Below are positions 36,228-48,962 of a stretch of 64,000 nucleotides of DNA, one piece after another (positions within the stretch are counted from its first letter, which is position 1; each line of letters starts with the position of its first letter). The notes beneath the pieces are model-generated. The model saw only the letters and a list, made by a program, of their open reading frames with translations. It had not been told where the DNA came from and made no database searches. The DNA comes from Delphinapterus leucas (lineage: Eukaryota; Chordata; Mammalia; Artiodactyla; Monodontidae), in the NCBI RefSeq assembly GCF_002288925.2, contig NW_022098057.1, forward strand, positions 64,099,641 to 64,163,640. Reading direction: 5' to 3'. The position numbers and the translations under genes were made by a program.

Positions 36228-36442
36228 TTTTTTATTCTTTTTTTTTTTTGCGGTACGCGGGCCTCTCACTGTTGTGGCCTCTCCCGTTGCGGAGCACAGG
36301 CTCCGGATGCGCAGGCTCACGGGCCTAGCGGCTCACGGGCCTAGCCGCTCCGCGGAATGTGGGATTTTCGCGGACCGGGTCACGAACCCACGTCCCCTGC
36401 ATCGGCAGGCGGACTCTCAACCACTGCGCCGCCAGGGAAGCC
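36228..36442 (-). mobile_element. CHR-type SINE in HERC4 intron 2
   Basis: Minus strand with T-rich tail. It contains a local tandem repeat of 'ggctcacgggcctag' that replaces the usual 'gcggccatgg' segment. Flanks aaaccctta on both sides suggest the duplication. Confidence 0.92.
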
Positions 36443-36651
36443 CTGCAAACCCTTACTGTATGAAGCTGTGGTTTCAGAACATAATTATGGTGATGTAAAA
36501 CAATAGCGAAAACTACCCTGCAGTGTATAGATCTTCTTTGGTACTAAGTATATTGGTATAGAATATACAGTATGTAGGTCCTCTTTTATCAGTACTGGTC
36601 AGCCACCCTGGGCAGATTTTATTTTTTATCTTCTTTTTTTGGGGGGGGGGG

Positions 36652-36882
36652 CAGATTTTATTTTATTTTATATTTATATTTTTATTTTTTGCGGTACGCG
36701 GGCCTCTCACCGCTGTGGCCTCTCCTGTTGCGGAGCACAGACTGTGGACGCGCAGGCTCAGCAGCCATGGCTCACGGGCCCAGCCGCTCCGCGGCATGTG
36801 GGATCTTCCCGGACCGGGGCACGAACCCGTGTCCCCTGCATCGGCAGGCGGACTCTCAACCACTGTGCCACCAGGGAAGCCC
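36652..36882 (-). mobile_element. CHR-type SINE in HERC4 intron 2
   Basis: Minus strand ~200 bp form with a TTTTA-rich tail. The flank gggcagatttta recurs three times (about 36,610, 36,649 and 36,884), with a T/G-rich run between the first two. Confidence 0.92.
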
Positions 36883-39849
36883 TGGGCAGATTTTAAATGC
36901 ATAATTTACTGTGTTGTGTTCCATGTATCAGAAAGGGGGAAAATTAAGATGAAAGCTTTTTACTTTCACTTAGTTGCTGAAAATATAATCCTAAGTATTC
37001 TCTTGTTCTTCCTATTATATTTTAAGTACATGATTTCATTTAGTTTGAAATATCTTTTATTTCCCTAGTATCTTACTTTCAAGTAATAACACTAGCTATT
37101 AAAAGTTTTGTGTCTATGAGATGTCCTGATTATGTAGTAGCCATACGAACCAAATTTAAAATAATTTGTAGGGTAATGAGAATTTTGAGGAATTTGGTCA
37201 CATTTCATGTTCTGTTTTCCTGGATATACATATTTTAAGGTCAAATATTACCACATTTAGAAAAATTGTTATGTGAATTGCACTTTCAGTTGTGTTAACT
37301 AAAAGTTAATTCTTAAGATGGTAAATTCAGATAAGATTACAGCTGTACTGATTTACAGTTTCTTTTAACTTTAACAATAATGGCACCTCAGTATTTTCTA
37401 TGGCAGTTATCTTTCTTTACCACGTCATTATTTAAGTTGGTTCTATTGTTAGTCTACTTTTGAGAGGTTAATATAAGTATAATAAGGTATTAAATTAAGG
37501 TATGTTACTCTTTTTTCATACCATCTCACCATCATGCCCAGCCTCACTTTTCTAACTTGTAAATTATGGTGTAGTTTTCATCCTTTGTTGATAGGGTTTT
37601 AATCTCTTTTCTTCTGCCTTGATTTGTAATTTAATTTTTTTGGATGAATACTAGTGATGCTTAATACAATAGGTTTAATTATTGCAAAACTCAAGGTAAA
37701 TGGTAGTTTTCTTGTACTCTACCTCATGAAGAATATTCTATGGAATCTTATCAGATTTTCATAATCTTAGGCATTGAGGTTGTCATGTTGTTAGACATGA
37801 ATGGTAATTTATTGTTATGTATTTGTTATCACTGCTTCAGAGGCAGATGGATCCTTTACCTTTTTTGCTTAGCTTGGAATGCTGCCTCAGGTTGAGATTT
37901 TCATGGTATTGGGGCTGTTACTATTCTTATACTTAACATGTCCCACAGAAATAACTGAAAATATCTCTGTATTGCTTTAGTAATTTCTCAGAGGCCTCAG
38001 GGCAAGTAGAAAGTACAAAGCTAGCAAAAAGAAATTGCCAATATAGTTACTGAAATTTACTAAGATTTACATTTTTTAAATGTTATTAAACATCTGTTCT
38101 GTGTCTAACACAAGGGTGATAGACACTGTGCACTAATAGTATAATGATTATTATAGTGCCTGGAACAGCTTTTAACCCTATAGGTGAGGTTCTGAGAAAC
38201 TTAACTAGCCAGAAGAGGCTTCTTTGTGGTCATGCTGACACTGTGATGATTACGTTGTGACATTTATATCACTCTATTGATTCATCGTGGAAGCAATATT
38301 TGGTGATATAAAGTTGGGAGGGTGGGTTTACCTAATTTTTGATACCTCTTTAGGATTGCCTTGTTGTCCAGAGTACATCACAGTCTATGGAATAGAAAAA
38401 TGAAAGGCATAAACTTTGTCTTTGAAAAATTTAGAGCCTGGGTTGGGCATTAAGGCATATGTAAATGAAATAACTAGAGAGAATTGAAATTTGACCTGAT
38501 GTGGTATGTATTTTGAGACTGGGAAGTTTAAATGATGGGAAATGTCATTGTGGGATAGAATTGAAGAGTTCTGGGAGAAAATGAAGCCTTAAGTTTAATT
38601 CAATGATTGGTCACATAAATAGCCAGAAGATAAATCTAGAGCTGAAATAGCTTTATGGAAGAGAATCCTTATCCTGAGAAAAACTTTTTATTGCTAGAAG
38701 TCCAGATTCAATGATGTATTGAAGTGTACCTAGTTAAAGAGGTAGGAAAAAGTAAAAGTTCAAAGGGAGGTAGTTGCTCTGATAGGAGCTTAATCTTTTA
38801 ACCTCAGTTTTGATTTAAGGGGATTGAGTGGAAAATGTAATAATGTTTTTAACCAAAATTATTTCTCTTTGGAATAATTCCTTAATGATTTAAATATACT
38901 CCTTTTCTAGCCTTTTTTTTTTTTAATTTGTGAGTTTGAGGAATGACTTAGAAGATACAGAGTTCTCATTTAATTGCTTTTGAAGTCTTTGGGTAACAGA
39001 ATGAGTCTGGTTGAATTTTAGGACCATGTAATAAACAATAGTTCACTTCATCAGAGCTTTAAACTTGTGTCATGAAGAAAGCAAACAGAAAGCTAAGAAT
39101 TGTTTTCTTATAGAGATTGGCTTTATAAGCATACTGAATATTAAGAAGTAAAAGAGAAAGAGGTCGCCTCATTCATTAAGAATAAGCTATTCTTGAGAGT
39201 CATGGTAACGTCCTGGATGACTCAGCCTTACAGTGTAGTAAATAGATTTGACCTATGGCCTGTTGGGAGAAGTTTCCATTCTGGACATTCTAGTAACCAC
39301 ATGGGAAGATTTCACTCATTTCCTTTATTATACCAAGAGTGCAGATTACATCCATGTTCATCTCCGTTCTCTTGTATATGTATAATCCTTGCTGTCACTA
39401 CTAGCTCTTTCTGAACTATTTCCAGAGAAGTGAACATCTATTTCACTTTCATGTATGTATTTTTCCTTCATAGGAATTTTTTTAAACCTTTTAAAATCTA
39501 GAGGCGCTCAGTTTTTTCCTTAGTTCGTAGCTAACAGGTAAATAGTATATTTAATCTTCAAAGTGCTAGGTCAGTCCACCTAAATAAAGTGTTAGTTTTA
39601 TTTTTGTACTTCCAAATTTGCTTCTGGAAAATTTAAGATAACATTTAGGAAGTGTACTTTTCTTAATAAGATTATTTACTCACTGTGTATCCACCATAGG
39701 TAGAATTTGGTGTCCATGGACCTAAATATATGTTTTACACACCTGTTTCCATTTGTTTTGTGTTAGAAACAGTGCTAACCTATTTTATGTCCATAATTTG
39801 AAAATAGTGTGATACAGTTTGTTAAAAATGACTGTTTTAATAGCGTTTT

Positions 39850-40040
39850 ATGGTGTACAAAGTTCTTTTGCATAGATTATGTATCTTATTTAATCCTCAC
39901 AACAGTCTTGCTTGTTAGCTAGGGCAGGTGTTATGGTCCCCCTTTTTCAGATGAGGAAACTGAAGTTAAAAGAGCTTAACCACTAGAGTAGTAAATATTA
40001 AGAGAACATTCTAAACCCTGTGGTTTTATCTTTATCCCAC
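39850..40040 (-). mobile_element. MIR SINE, antisense
   Basis: 'atttaatcctcacaacagtc' and 'cagatgaggaaactgaagtt' mark the inverted MIR. Confidence 0.83.
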
Positions 40041-40248
40041 AAAGTTTTGCCCCTGCCATATTTAGAAGGTAGAGGAATATTTATTCAAGGAGGAAACTAG
40101 TTTACATGATTATTTTAATGTAATTCTGAGGGTTTAAAAAACTGTTAAAAATTACTATTTTATGACTAAAGGTATACAATGATGACACCATGTTTTTTTA
40201 ATCCCTCCCCAGTCCCTTCCCTGTGCATAAATTCAAAGAGAAGCCATT

Positions 40249-40752
40249 TTAGGAACCGTGTAAGAAGGTTGAGAATTCTAGTTTCAGATGTAATATTGTA
40301 TCAACACTAACTAAAAATTCAAATATATATGTTTTATTCTTGAACTGAAGACTGACTTCATTGCAAAGCCAGTAATAGATAAAGTTTTGAATAGTATGAT
40401 AAAATTTTTTGTAGCTTGTGCTCAACTCTTCTACTGAAGATAAAAATATTATGAGCATTGATTCTGTTTTTTGTGGCCCAAAATGGTAATTTCTACTGTT
40501 GATCATTCCAATAAAAACATTTTGGTCATATAGCAGTAATTTGCTTGCCTTTCTTGCTTCTTCATTTTCTGACCTGCTCTCTCTTTTCATAAAACATAAA
40601 TCTATAAATGAACTCCTTAAAATATAGTTGAAATTTAAAAAGTAATATAGGAAAATAAATGTATAAATATGGGAAATAAAATTGTTCATATAAGAGTGGA
40701 TTAAAAAATTCAAATAATCCCATATATTCCTTAATGAACCAAAGAAGCTCAT
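40249..40752 (-). other. Unexplained 167-residue open frame, antisense to HERC4 intron 2
   Basis: This is the longest open frame in the window and is not in a SINE. Residues 1-55 are rich in Phe, Tyr, Ile and Leu; about 56-115 are more polar (ESRSENEEARKASKLLLYDQ). The DNA is very AT-rich, so stops should be frequent. I recognise no domain, and I see no promoter or splice signals. It may be a chance opening or a relic coding segment. Confidence 0.2.
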
Positions 40753-41900
40753 TATGTTTTATAACTACTAATTTTCATAATACCTTTTAAGGAAGAGAAG
40801 GATGTGGATGATATGAAGACTTGAAAAAATAATTACTTGGTTCAGGAATGGAGGCTTGCTTTGGATGCTTTACTTTGAGAAAGGTTAGTGTCCAAGAATC
40901 ACAGTGTTGAGGGTAGGGAAAAAAAATCATAATGCAAACAGATGACTACTGTTAGAGAGATGTATAATAATACTTTACTTTGTGTAGGACCCTACATCTG
41001 AGGAATTTCAAGAGCATTACACAATAACTCATGGTTCCTTTCAAAATGCTTGTGACACAATTTGCAAGAATTATCCTCATCTTAGGGGATAAATTTACGG
41101 AGAAATGGCAGCACAAGTTGGTAAGTAACTTGTCAAAACAGCAGGTGACTGGTGAACAGCTATAAATTGAATTTGAAAATTTAAGTCTACCAGTCTCCTA
41201 CCTTATTCACTAAATTGTGCTTATGTTTAGAATTATTTACAGTAGTATCTTCTATTTGAGGCAGATCAAATACTAATGCACAGATTGTTTTTTTGCCATT
41301 CTATTGATGGCCTATTGAAATGAATCATTATTTTACCAAGATGCTTGCATTGTGATACCACTTTGGTATTTCATCATAACCTTGTGTGGTATGAAGAATA
41401 TTTAAGCAAAGGAACAAAAACTTACTGTGGTAACACACAGTCTTCTTTCCTCTGTTATATATCATATTCTCTATCCCTTTGTTGTCTACTGCTGTGCTGT
41501 GCTACTATCCAAGGTCCATAGTAACTGCCAGGCACAACTGATTTGGTGGCTAACATTGGAACTTGGGTTAATTATGTTGTATCAAGTCTGCCATGTATCT
41601 CTCTGTAGGATGCATTGGTTTGGTGAATGCTTTATAAAACCATTAACCCACAGAGAAGCAATGATAGTAGTAGATGCCTAATCTGAACAGTCTAACAAAT
41701 AGGGGCTTCTTTAAATGATTTGGAACCAATGATTTTCTCTTTGTGTTTGGTATGTTAGTGTTTTTTTCTGATTGGAAGTGAGCCACATATGTTCCTTGAA
41801 AGAACAGGAGTATGGAAAGTTTCACAGTTTGAGCAGTTACTAAGGATTCTTGTTACAGATGATAGCCAAGATGGTCTAGGTTCTATCACCTTAGTATAAG

Positions 41901-42554
41901 TACAGCCGTCTCTCAGAATCCGTGGAGGATTGGTTCCAGGAGCCTCGAAGATACCAAAATCCATGGATGCTCAAGTCCCTTATATAAAATGGCATAGTAT
42001 TTGCATATAACCTACACATATATTTTAAATCATTTCTAGATTACTTATAATACCTAATACAATGTAAATAGCTATAAATACAATGTAAATGATATGTAAA
42101 TAGCTGCTGGCATGGGAAATTCAAGTTTTGCTTTTTGGAAATTTCTGGAATTTTTTTTTTTTTTCCCAAATACAGTTGACCTTTGAACAACATGGGTGTT
42201 AGGGGTGCTGATCCCCCATGCAAGTGAAAGGCTCCATACTGCTATCTCTGCCTTAAGAGCAAAGGGATTGAAAGTGACTCACCCAAGGGCAAGAAGCTGA
42301 AACAGTTTGGATAGAATCAGAACTCAAACCCTAGCTTTATTATTCCACATTTTGTGATCTCTGAGCATAAACTTTTCCCTTACACAAAGATCTGTAAAAT
42401 GAAAATACAGGCATTATATTTATTGAAGTAAACCGATGTATAAGTGGATCCTTGCAGTTCAAACCCATCTTGTTCAAGGGTCAGCTGTACTTTGCATCCA
42501 CGTGTTGGTTGAATGCTGAGATGCAGAACTCATGGATAAGGATGGCTGACTGTA
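41901..42554. mobile_element. Tigger-like DNA transposon (outer)
   Basis: Inverted ends tacagccgtctctcagaatc and, read inverted at the far end, tacagtcagccatccttatc. TA ends and 'atccatggatgctcaagtcc' fit a non-autonomous pogo/Tigger element. It is interrupted by a second Tigger-like element. Confidence 0.85.
42171..42489. mobile_element. Tigger-like DNA transposon (inner), holding a MIR-like piece
   Basis: Inverted ends tacagttgacctttgaacaa and, inverted at the far end, tacagctgacccttgaacaa, inside the outer element. The interior around 42,260-42,400 ('gtgactcacccaagggcaag', 'aactcaaaccctagc') resembles an antisense MIR, which would be a third layer. Confidence 0.83.
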
Positions 42555-42630
42555 TTCTTTGGGTTTCACGTCCCCAATATGTCACATGAGTGTAGCACTG
42601 TTGTTAAAGCTCATTTCTCACAAACCCCAT

Positions 42631-42851
42631 GTTTTTTTTTGTTTTTTTTTTTCCCCCCCCCCCCTGCGCGGGCCTCTCACTGTTGTGGCCTCTCCTATTG
42701 CGGAGCACAGGCTCCGGACGCGCAGGCTCAGCGGCCATGGCTCACGGGCCTAGCCGCTTCGCGGCATGTGGGATCTTCCCAGACCGGGGCACAAACCTGT
42801 GTCCCCTGCATCGGCAGGCGGACTCTCAACCACTGCGCCACCAGGGAAGCT
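42631..42851 (-). mobile_element. CHR-type SINE with C run at tail
   Basis: Minus-strand copy. Between the T tail and the body is a run of 12 C, and the usual 'gcggta' is lost. This could be a real expansion or a sequencing artefact. Confidence 0.9.
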
Positions 42852-43526
42852 CCCCCATTATTTTTAAAATCGCTTTGAAGAAATAAATCAAGTCTCACTT
42901 CATAGATGTTAAGTTTTCCTAGGCTGTAAGGCATATCATGTACTTGGGATACATATTAAAACTAATAGAGAAAATGTATTCAGCCATTGTTATAGGGTTT
43001 CTTTGGACTAGGATTGTGTTAAGTGAGTAGAAAAGTGGGAAACATTAATAAAGAATCCATATTAAAAAGCTCATGGTTTATCTTATTTCAGCTTCTATGG
43101 TTTTTTTTTTTCCCCATGCTGATGGAACTTAAAAGGCAATAATTATTTTTATATCTTAATGAATTGTTGTGATTCCTTTACATGCTAGAAAAATCTGTGT
43201 TGTGTACAGTTGTATTACTGGAGTTAATTTTGTTAAAAGGGAAATTTCTTGAATTTTGGTGGCTTTCTTTAAACCATAATATTTTATTTATTTATCTGGA
43301 ATTACTCTTTTTTCTTCAGTTCTAGTATGGCAGAATTTTATTTTAGCTTTCCTTGGCCATAAGGAAAACATTCTATAATTCTTTAGTAATGTGTTTTTCA
43401 CGTTATTTTAAAATACCTTATTTCTTTATTAATGTCTAAGTTTAGTTTCATTTTATTCCTTTGCTGGGTGTCATACTGTTCTGAAATAACACATTTTTAG
43501 TTTTTCATAGTTTTATTACATATTCT

Positions 43527-43860
43527 TTTTTAAAAACTTATTTATTTATTTTTAGTTTTGGCTGCGTTGGGTCTTCGTTTCTGCATGCGGGCTTTCTCTA
43601 GCTGCGGTGAGTGGGGGGGCTACTCTTCGTTGCAGTGCACGGGCTTCTCATTGTGGTGGCTTCTCTTGCTGTGGAGCACGGGCTCTAGGCACACGGGCTT
43701 CAGTAGTTGTGGCTTGGGGGCTCTAGGGCACAGGCTCAGTACTTGTGGCACACGGGCTTAGTTGCTCCACGGCATGTGAGATCTTCCCAGACCAGGGCTT
43801 GAACCCGTGTCCCCTGTATTGGCAGGTGGATTCTTAACCACTGCGCCACCAGGGAAGTCT
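43527..43860 (-). mobile_element. CHR-type SINE, long form
   Basis: Minus strand, 'ggctgcgttgggtcttcg' to 'ccagggaagtct'. Duplication ttattacatattctt flanks it. Confidence 0.93.
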
Positions 43861-44123
43861 CTTATTACATATTCTTGGGAGGGGAATCAGGAAATAGAGG
43901 GAAAATAAAAATCAACCATAATGCCATCATGCACAGATAAATACTGCCATCATTTGACAGTTTTTCTGTACTCATATATGTTTCCGATTATGGACTGGGA
44001 ATATGTTTTTCTTTCTCAACTTTTTTTTTCAGTAATAATTGAATAACACTTTAGTAAATATTTCCCCATGGTTTTAAAATACTGTTTAGGGATATTTTAA
44101 TGATTATTTAACCTTTCATCATT

Positions 44124-44491
44124 TAAAAAAAATGTATTTATTTTATTTATATTTGCTGCGTTGGATCTTCGTTGCTGCACCTGGGCTTTCTCTAGTTGCA
44201 GCGATCGGGGGCTACTCTTCGTTGTGGTGCGCGGGCTTCTCATTGCAGTGGCTTCACTTGTTGTGGAGCACGGGCTCTAGGCGGGCAGGCTTCAGTAGTT
44301 ATGGCGCGTGGGCTCTATAGAGTGCAGGCTCAGTAGTTGTGGCTCGTGGGCTCTAGAGCGCTGGCTCAGTAGTTGTGGCACGTGGGCTTTGTTGTTCCGC
44401 GACATGTGGGATCTTCCTGGACCAGGGCTCGAACCTGTGTCCCCTGCATTGGCAGGCAGATTCTTAACCACTGCACCACTAGGGAAGTCCC
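44124..44491 (-). mobile_element. CHR-type SINE, extended long form
   Basis: Minus strand. It has one extra copy of the 'ggctcagtagttgtggc' module relative to nearby long copies, giving about 365 bases. Confidence 0.92.
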
Positions 44492-44769
44492 CAAGGAAAC
44501 AAAGGTTTTGAAGTCACAAGATACAGTCACATAGAAGTTCTTGATTTCACTAATAGCTGAAATAATTGTAACTATAAGTTGTATATGTGCTGGCATGTAG
44601 GCAAGAGCCCCTGGGAAATGTGCCATGTGAGAGAATGATGTTGCTTCTGTGAAAGAGAAATGAAAGTGAGGAAGGAATAGGGTAAGGCTAAAAGAGACCC
44701 TAAGGACCCTTAGGAGTTTCTGAAGACAATTGGAGGAAAGTTTAGGTGCTTTACCTATAAGTTCTAGAA

Positions 44770-45070
44770 TCTAAAAAATAAAACAAACTAGTGAAGATAA
44801 AAAAGAAACAGACTCAGAGATACAGAGCGCAAACTAGTGGTTACAGGTGAGGAGAGGGAAGGAAGGAGGGGCAAGATAGGGGTAGGGAATTAAGAGGCAC
44901 TACTCTGTATAAAATAAATAAGCTACAAAGATATATTGCGCAGCACAGGGAATATAGCCAATATTTTATAACTATAAATGGAGTATAATCTTTAAAAATT
45001 GTGAATCACTATGTTGTACACTTGAAACTTAGATAATATTGTAAATCAACTATACCTCAATTAAAAAACA
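44770..45070 (+). mobile_element. L1 3' UTR fragment
   Basis: 'gaaacagactcagagataca', 'gtacacttgaaacttagata' and 'taaatcaactatacctcaat', then A-rich. Related to the younger antisense fragment at 6,861. Confidence 0.88.
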
Positions 45071-45084
45071 AAACCTAGTGGAAA

Positions 45085-46685
45085 CAAGATTCAATTAGAT
45101 GTCAACAGTCAAAGCAAAGGCAGCGTTTACAATAGCAAGAAAAAGACAAAATGACTTAGGCATAACCTAAGAAATGTGTGAGACATAATATGAAGACGAC
45201 TTGAAAGCACGTATGAGGGATAGAAAAAACTTGAAAAATTGAAACCACATTTGTGGATGGGAATACTCAACCTACATAGACCTTTCAGTTTCTCTAAAAT
45301 TAATATCAGTTTAATATGATCCTAATAAAAATAGCAAGTATTTTTTTTTTCCCCCCAGGAACTTGACAAATGGATTCTCTAGTTCATATGGAAAAAGTAA
45401 ACCAATGTAGCCAGGAAAACTCTGAAAAACAAGGGCGAAATATATATATATATATAGTAACATATTTTAATTTTAAAGCCTTGGTAGTTAAAACTGCCCC
45501 ACAAATAGACATATTAAATATAATAGAATAGAAAGCCCAGACATAAACTAATCAACGGAGAAAAAAATTCAAGTGAGGGATAGTCAATAAATGATCTTGG
45601 TATAAGTAGGAGCATCATCTAGGGAATAAAAAAGTTGGATTAATACCTCACGCCATGTATGTATTGGATAAATTCCAAATGAATCACATATTTAAATGTA
45701 AAGGTTACAATGATAAATGTGCTCAAAGAAAACATGGACTAATTTTTTAAAAATTATTTTGGAGTCAGGAAATCCTTTCTGAATTGTGAAAAGATAAAGT
45801 AAACTGCATGGAAGTAAAAATAATTTTGCTATGTAGAAGTCACTGTAAAAGTTAAAAGACAAATAGGAAATATTTATGAATTTTAATATTTATATTGAAA
45901 TCAAAATGCAAGTCTCCGAGATATAAAGCACTCCTAGAAATTGATGAGATAAGGAGAAGACAGTAGCAAAATGGGCAAAGGATAGGAAGAGGCACTTCAC
46001 AGAAAAGGAAATACAAATGACTTTTAAACAGTGAGTACTCTTCAGCCTCATTCATACTAAGAGAAATGCAGAAGACTGTGTGACTGGGGTACCATCTCTA
46101 TAGTGAGGCTGTCAGTAAATAAGTGTTCATAGGTTGTTAGTGTAAATTGATAAACCCTTATGAGGGTTATTTTGCCAGCATATATCAGAATTACAAATGC
46201 ACAAACCCTTTCTCCAAGAAGTGCAAGAGTATATAGCCCTTGATTTGATAGCTATGTTTGTACATATACAAAATGAGTGTTGCTGCAACATTGTTTATAA
46301 TAGCAAATATTAGAAACAATCTTATGACAGTCTGTTGGGAACTGGTCAAATAATTCAGTCAGTGTAATGCTATATAGTTATGAAGAGAATGAAGGAGTTT
46401 TTTGCATACTAATATAAAAAGAGCTCTAAGATAAATTAAGTAAAAAGAGCAAGGTGTAGAACATTGTGTATAAAGCTGTATTTTGGATTAAAAAAAGACA
46501 AATATACATTTGTATTCGCTTATAGATATATTAAGAAAAACCCTGGAAGAATATATCCAACTAATAATGGATATATTTATTCTTGGTGCAGAGGTAAGAT
46601 AAGGGGTGAGAACTAGACTGGTAGAAGACATGGATGATAGACACAGATTTTTCCCTACATGTATTTTAAAAAAAAATGTAGACAT
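45085..46685 (+). mobile_element. Old L1 (L1M-like) 3' part
   Basis: About 1.6 kb of degraded L1: ORF2 end-like segments ('tggattctctagttcatatg', 'gcaaaatgggcaaaggatag') and an untranslated 3' region with 'tgctgcaacattgtttataa', ending in an A run. No intact reading frame. Confidence 0.82.
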
Positions 46686-46715
46686 ATTATCTGTTCATTT
46701 TTTTAAAATAAAAGG

Positions 46716-46922
46716 GTAGGCTCTGGAATTAGAGTGCTTGGATACAAATCCTGGCTCTTTCACTTCTTAACTATGTTATCTTGGGCACATAGCTTAGTCT
46801 CTGTGTTAAGATTCTGTAAAATTAGGATAATCATGCCAAGGGTGGTTGTAAGGGATTAAGTGAGATATCACATGAAGTGCAAAGAACAATGCCTAGCATG
46901 TGGTAAGTGCTCAATAAACGTT
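46716..46922 (+). mobile_element. MIR SINE
   Basis: 'acaaatcctggctctttcac' and 'tggtaagtgctcaataaacg' define a nearly full MIR. Confidence 0.88.
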
Positions 46923-47064
46923 TTCTAAAAAGAAAAAAGCCATTAATGTTAGTGTGAGAATGTAATTTTAGGTAAGCCTTACACTGAAGTGGCTATATGC
47001 TGTTTCTGTATGTTCCTTGAGGTAGACAATACGTATCTTTTCATTTACAACTGAAATTCAGGCA

Positions 47065-47165
47065 TTTATTCAACAGAGGATGTCTACTTTGTCCTAGACA
47101 TTGTGCTAACCATGAAAGTACTTACGTTTAGTCTTCAGTTACCTTGTTGGAGCTCATATTCAAAA
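47065..47165 (-). mobile_element. L2-like fragment, antisense
   Basis: 'aggcatttattcaacagagg' and 'gttggagctcatattca' suggest an inverted L2 end. Confidence 0.6.
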
Positions 47166-47395
47166 ATTATACCAAAATTTCCCAAAAATGTATGTTTGTT
47201 TTGTTTAGAGGTAATGTTATATCAGAGCAAGATATAAAATAAATTCAATTCCTTTACTGTTAGACTAAAGATATAGTAATAACAGAAAAAACATAGATGC
47301 CTTTTTTGTTCTTGTGAGAAGCACATAAATGATAGGAGTTAGAGTCATCGTTTATTTTCAAAAGTTTATTTACTGAAGAGTATTAATTAGAACAT

Positions 47396-47766
47396 TTCTT
47401 GGTCCATTCAGGCTGCTACAACAAAATTACTATAGTCTGGGTGGCTTAAACAACAAACCTGTATTTCTCTCTTTTTTTTTCTCTCGGTTTTTGAGGCTGG
47501 GGAATCCAAGATCAAGGTGCTAGCAGATTTGTTACCTAGTGAGGACTTGCTTCTTGGTTCTTAGATGGCCATCTTTTCATTATGTCCTTATATGGTAGAA
47601 GGGTGAGGGAGCTGTCTAAGAAAGGGCACTAATCATGAGGGCTTCACCCTTATGACCTAATTACCTCCTAAAGCCCTACCTCCTAATATCATAACATTGG
47701 GGGCTAGAATTTCAGCATATGAATTTGGGGGAGGGGGGGTGACACAAACATACAGTCTATAACAGG
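47396..47766 (-). mobile_element. MLT1-type (MaLR) solo LTR, antisense
   Basis: 'ggtccattcaggctgctaca', 'gtctgggtggcttaaacaac' and 'ttcagcatatgaatttgggg' are inverted MaLR LTR landmarks. Non-coding relic. Confidence 0.83.
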
Positions 47767-47929
47767 AGGTATAGTTTGTGTACTGATATTTTGAGGAACA
47801 GACACTTAAATTCTGCTTATTCATACTTATAAACCTGCCCCTCCCAAAGTGATAAGCTGACCTTTAAATTTAAATTTTTAAATTTGTAAACTGTTCTAAG
47901 AATGTACATGTTGGATATGTTGGATATGG

Positions 47930-48425
47930 TATGGTAAAGTCATTGTGGCCATAAAGGGAAGAGAGAATGAGGCTTGGAAGTTCATTATGCTCACTGGTTC
48001 CAGAGAGAGGAGGTCACTGCATGCCACACAGAGCTGCAGGGGAAGATACCAGGGTAGTCAGGAGGCAGAAAACAAGAGCTCAGGGGAGATTTTAAGGTTG
48101 TAGCCTTATTGAGGTTTTCCTGGGAAAGGCAAACTAGGCAGAATAAACAGATTAGGATTGGCTAGTTTGATTAATTCCTCCAGGCTTTGGTCTATAGGGT
48201 TGGTTTCTTGTTTCCTGATACCTGGCCCCGGGATGATTTAAGGTAAGGGAGATATGGGTTTGGTGTGTGAGAGTTAGATAAGGAGATAGTTGGTGGAATG
48301 AACTCTGGATTGGTCAATTTGCATATGAAAGGCAGGTGTTGGTAGGCAAGTTGTTATCTTTAGGAATTAGCTAGTCCTGGGAGGCACCGACTCTTCTGGT
48401 GTCTATAATCCCCTCCCCCCACCAT
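47930..48425 (-). mobile_element. Possible old LTR, antisense
   Basis: A moderately GC-rich block with LTR-like texture ('ggattggtcaatttgcatat', 'tctataatcccctccccc'). I could not assign a family or find flanking duplications. Confidence 0.35.
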
Positions 48426-48849
48426 TCCTATGTCAGCATCAAGAATATAGAAAGTAAGAATATAGTTAATTGTCTCTGTGATGAATGAATGCCAAATATA
48501 CAAAAAAGTATCTAAGAAAACACAGAACAAAAATTCTGGCAGTATATTCTGAGGGTTCATTCTTGCTAGTCTTAAAAAGAAATTGAAGTAAAGCAGTTAT
48601 TTGATTGATAGTATATTTATGTTGGAGTCTTTATATTTCAATTTTACTTCTCCTTTCCTCTTCAAAGCAGTTAATTTCAGCAGTTCCTAGCCATAAAGAA
48701 AGGACTCTCCTGAAGAAAAAATAATGTAAAGCCCTAAGTATTTATACAGTTTTAAGTATGTTTTGAAAATTATTAAAACATAACCTTGTTGTTTAAGTAT
48801 TATTAACAAAAGGACAACAGTTCAATCAGTAGGGAAATGTTTATATCTT

Positions 48850-48962
48850 AGTGCCTTTATCTGTGAAGTAGGGATGATGGTATACCTGTCTCATGATGTT
48901 TATGAGGATTAAATGAGATTAAACAAACAAAGGGCTTAGCACAGTGCCAGGCACATAATCGT
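48850..48962 (+). mobile_element. MIR 3' fragment
   Basis: 'tatctgtgaagtagggatga' and 'agcacagtgccaggcacata' mark the 3' half of a MIR. Confidence 0.82.
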
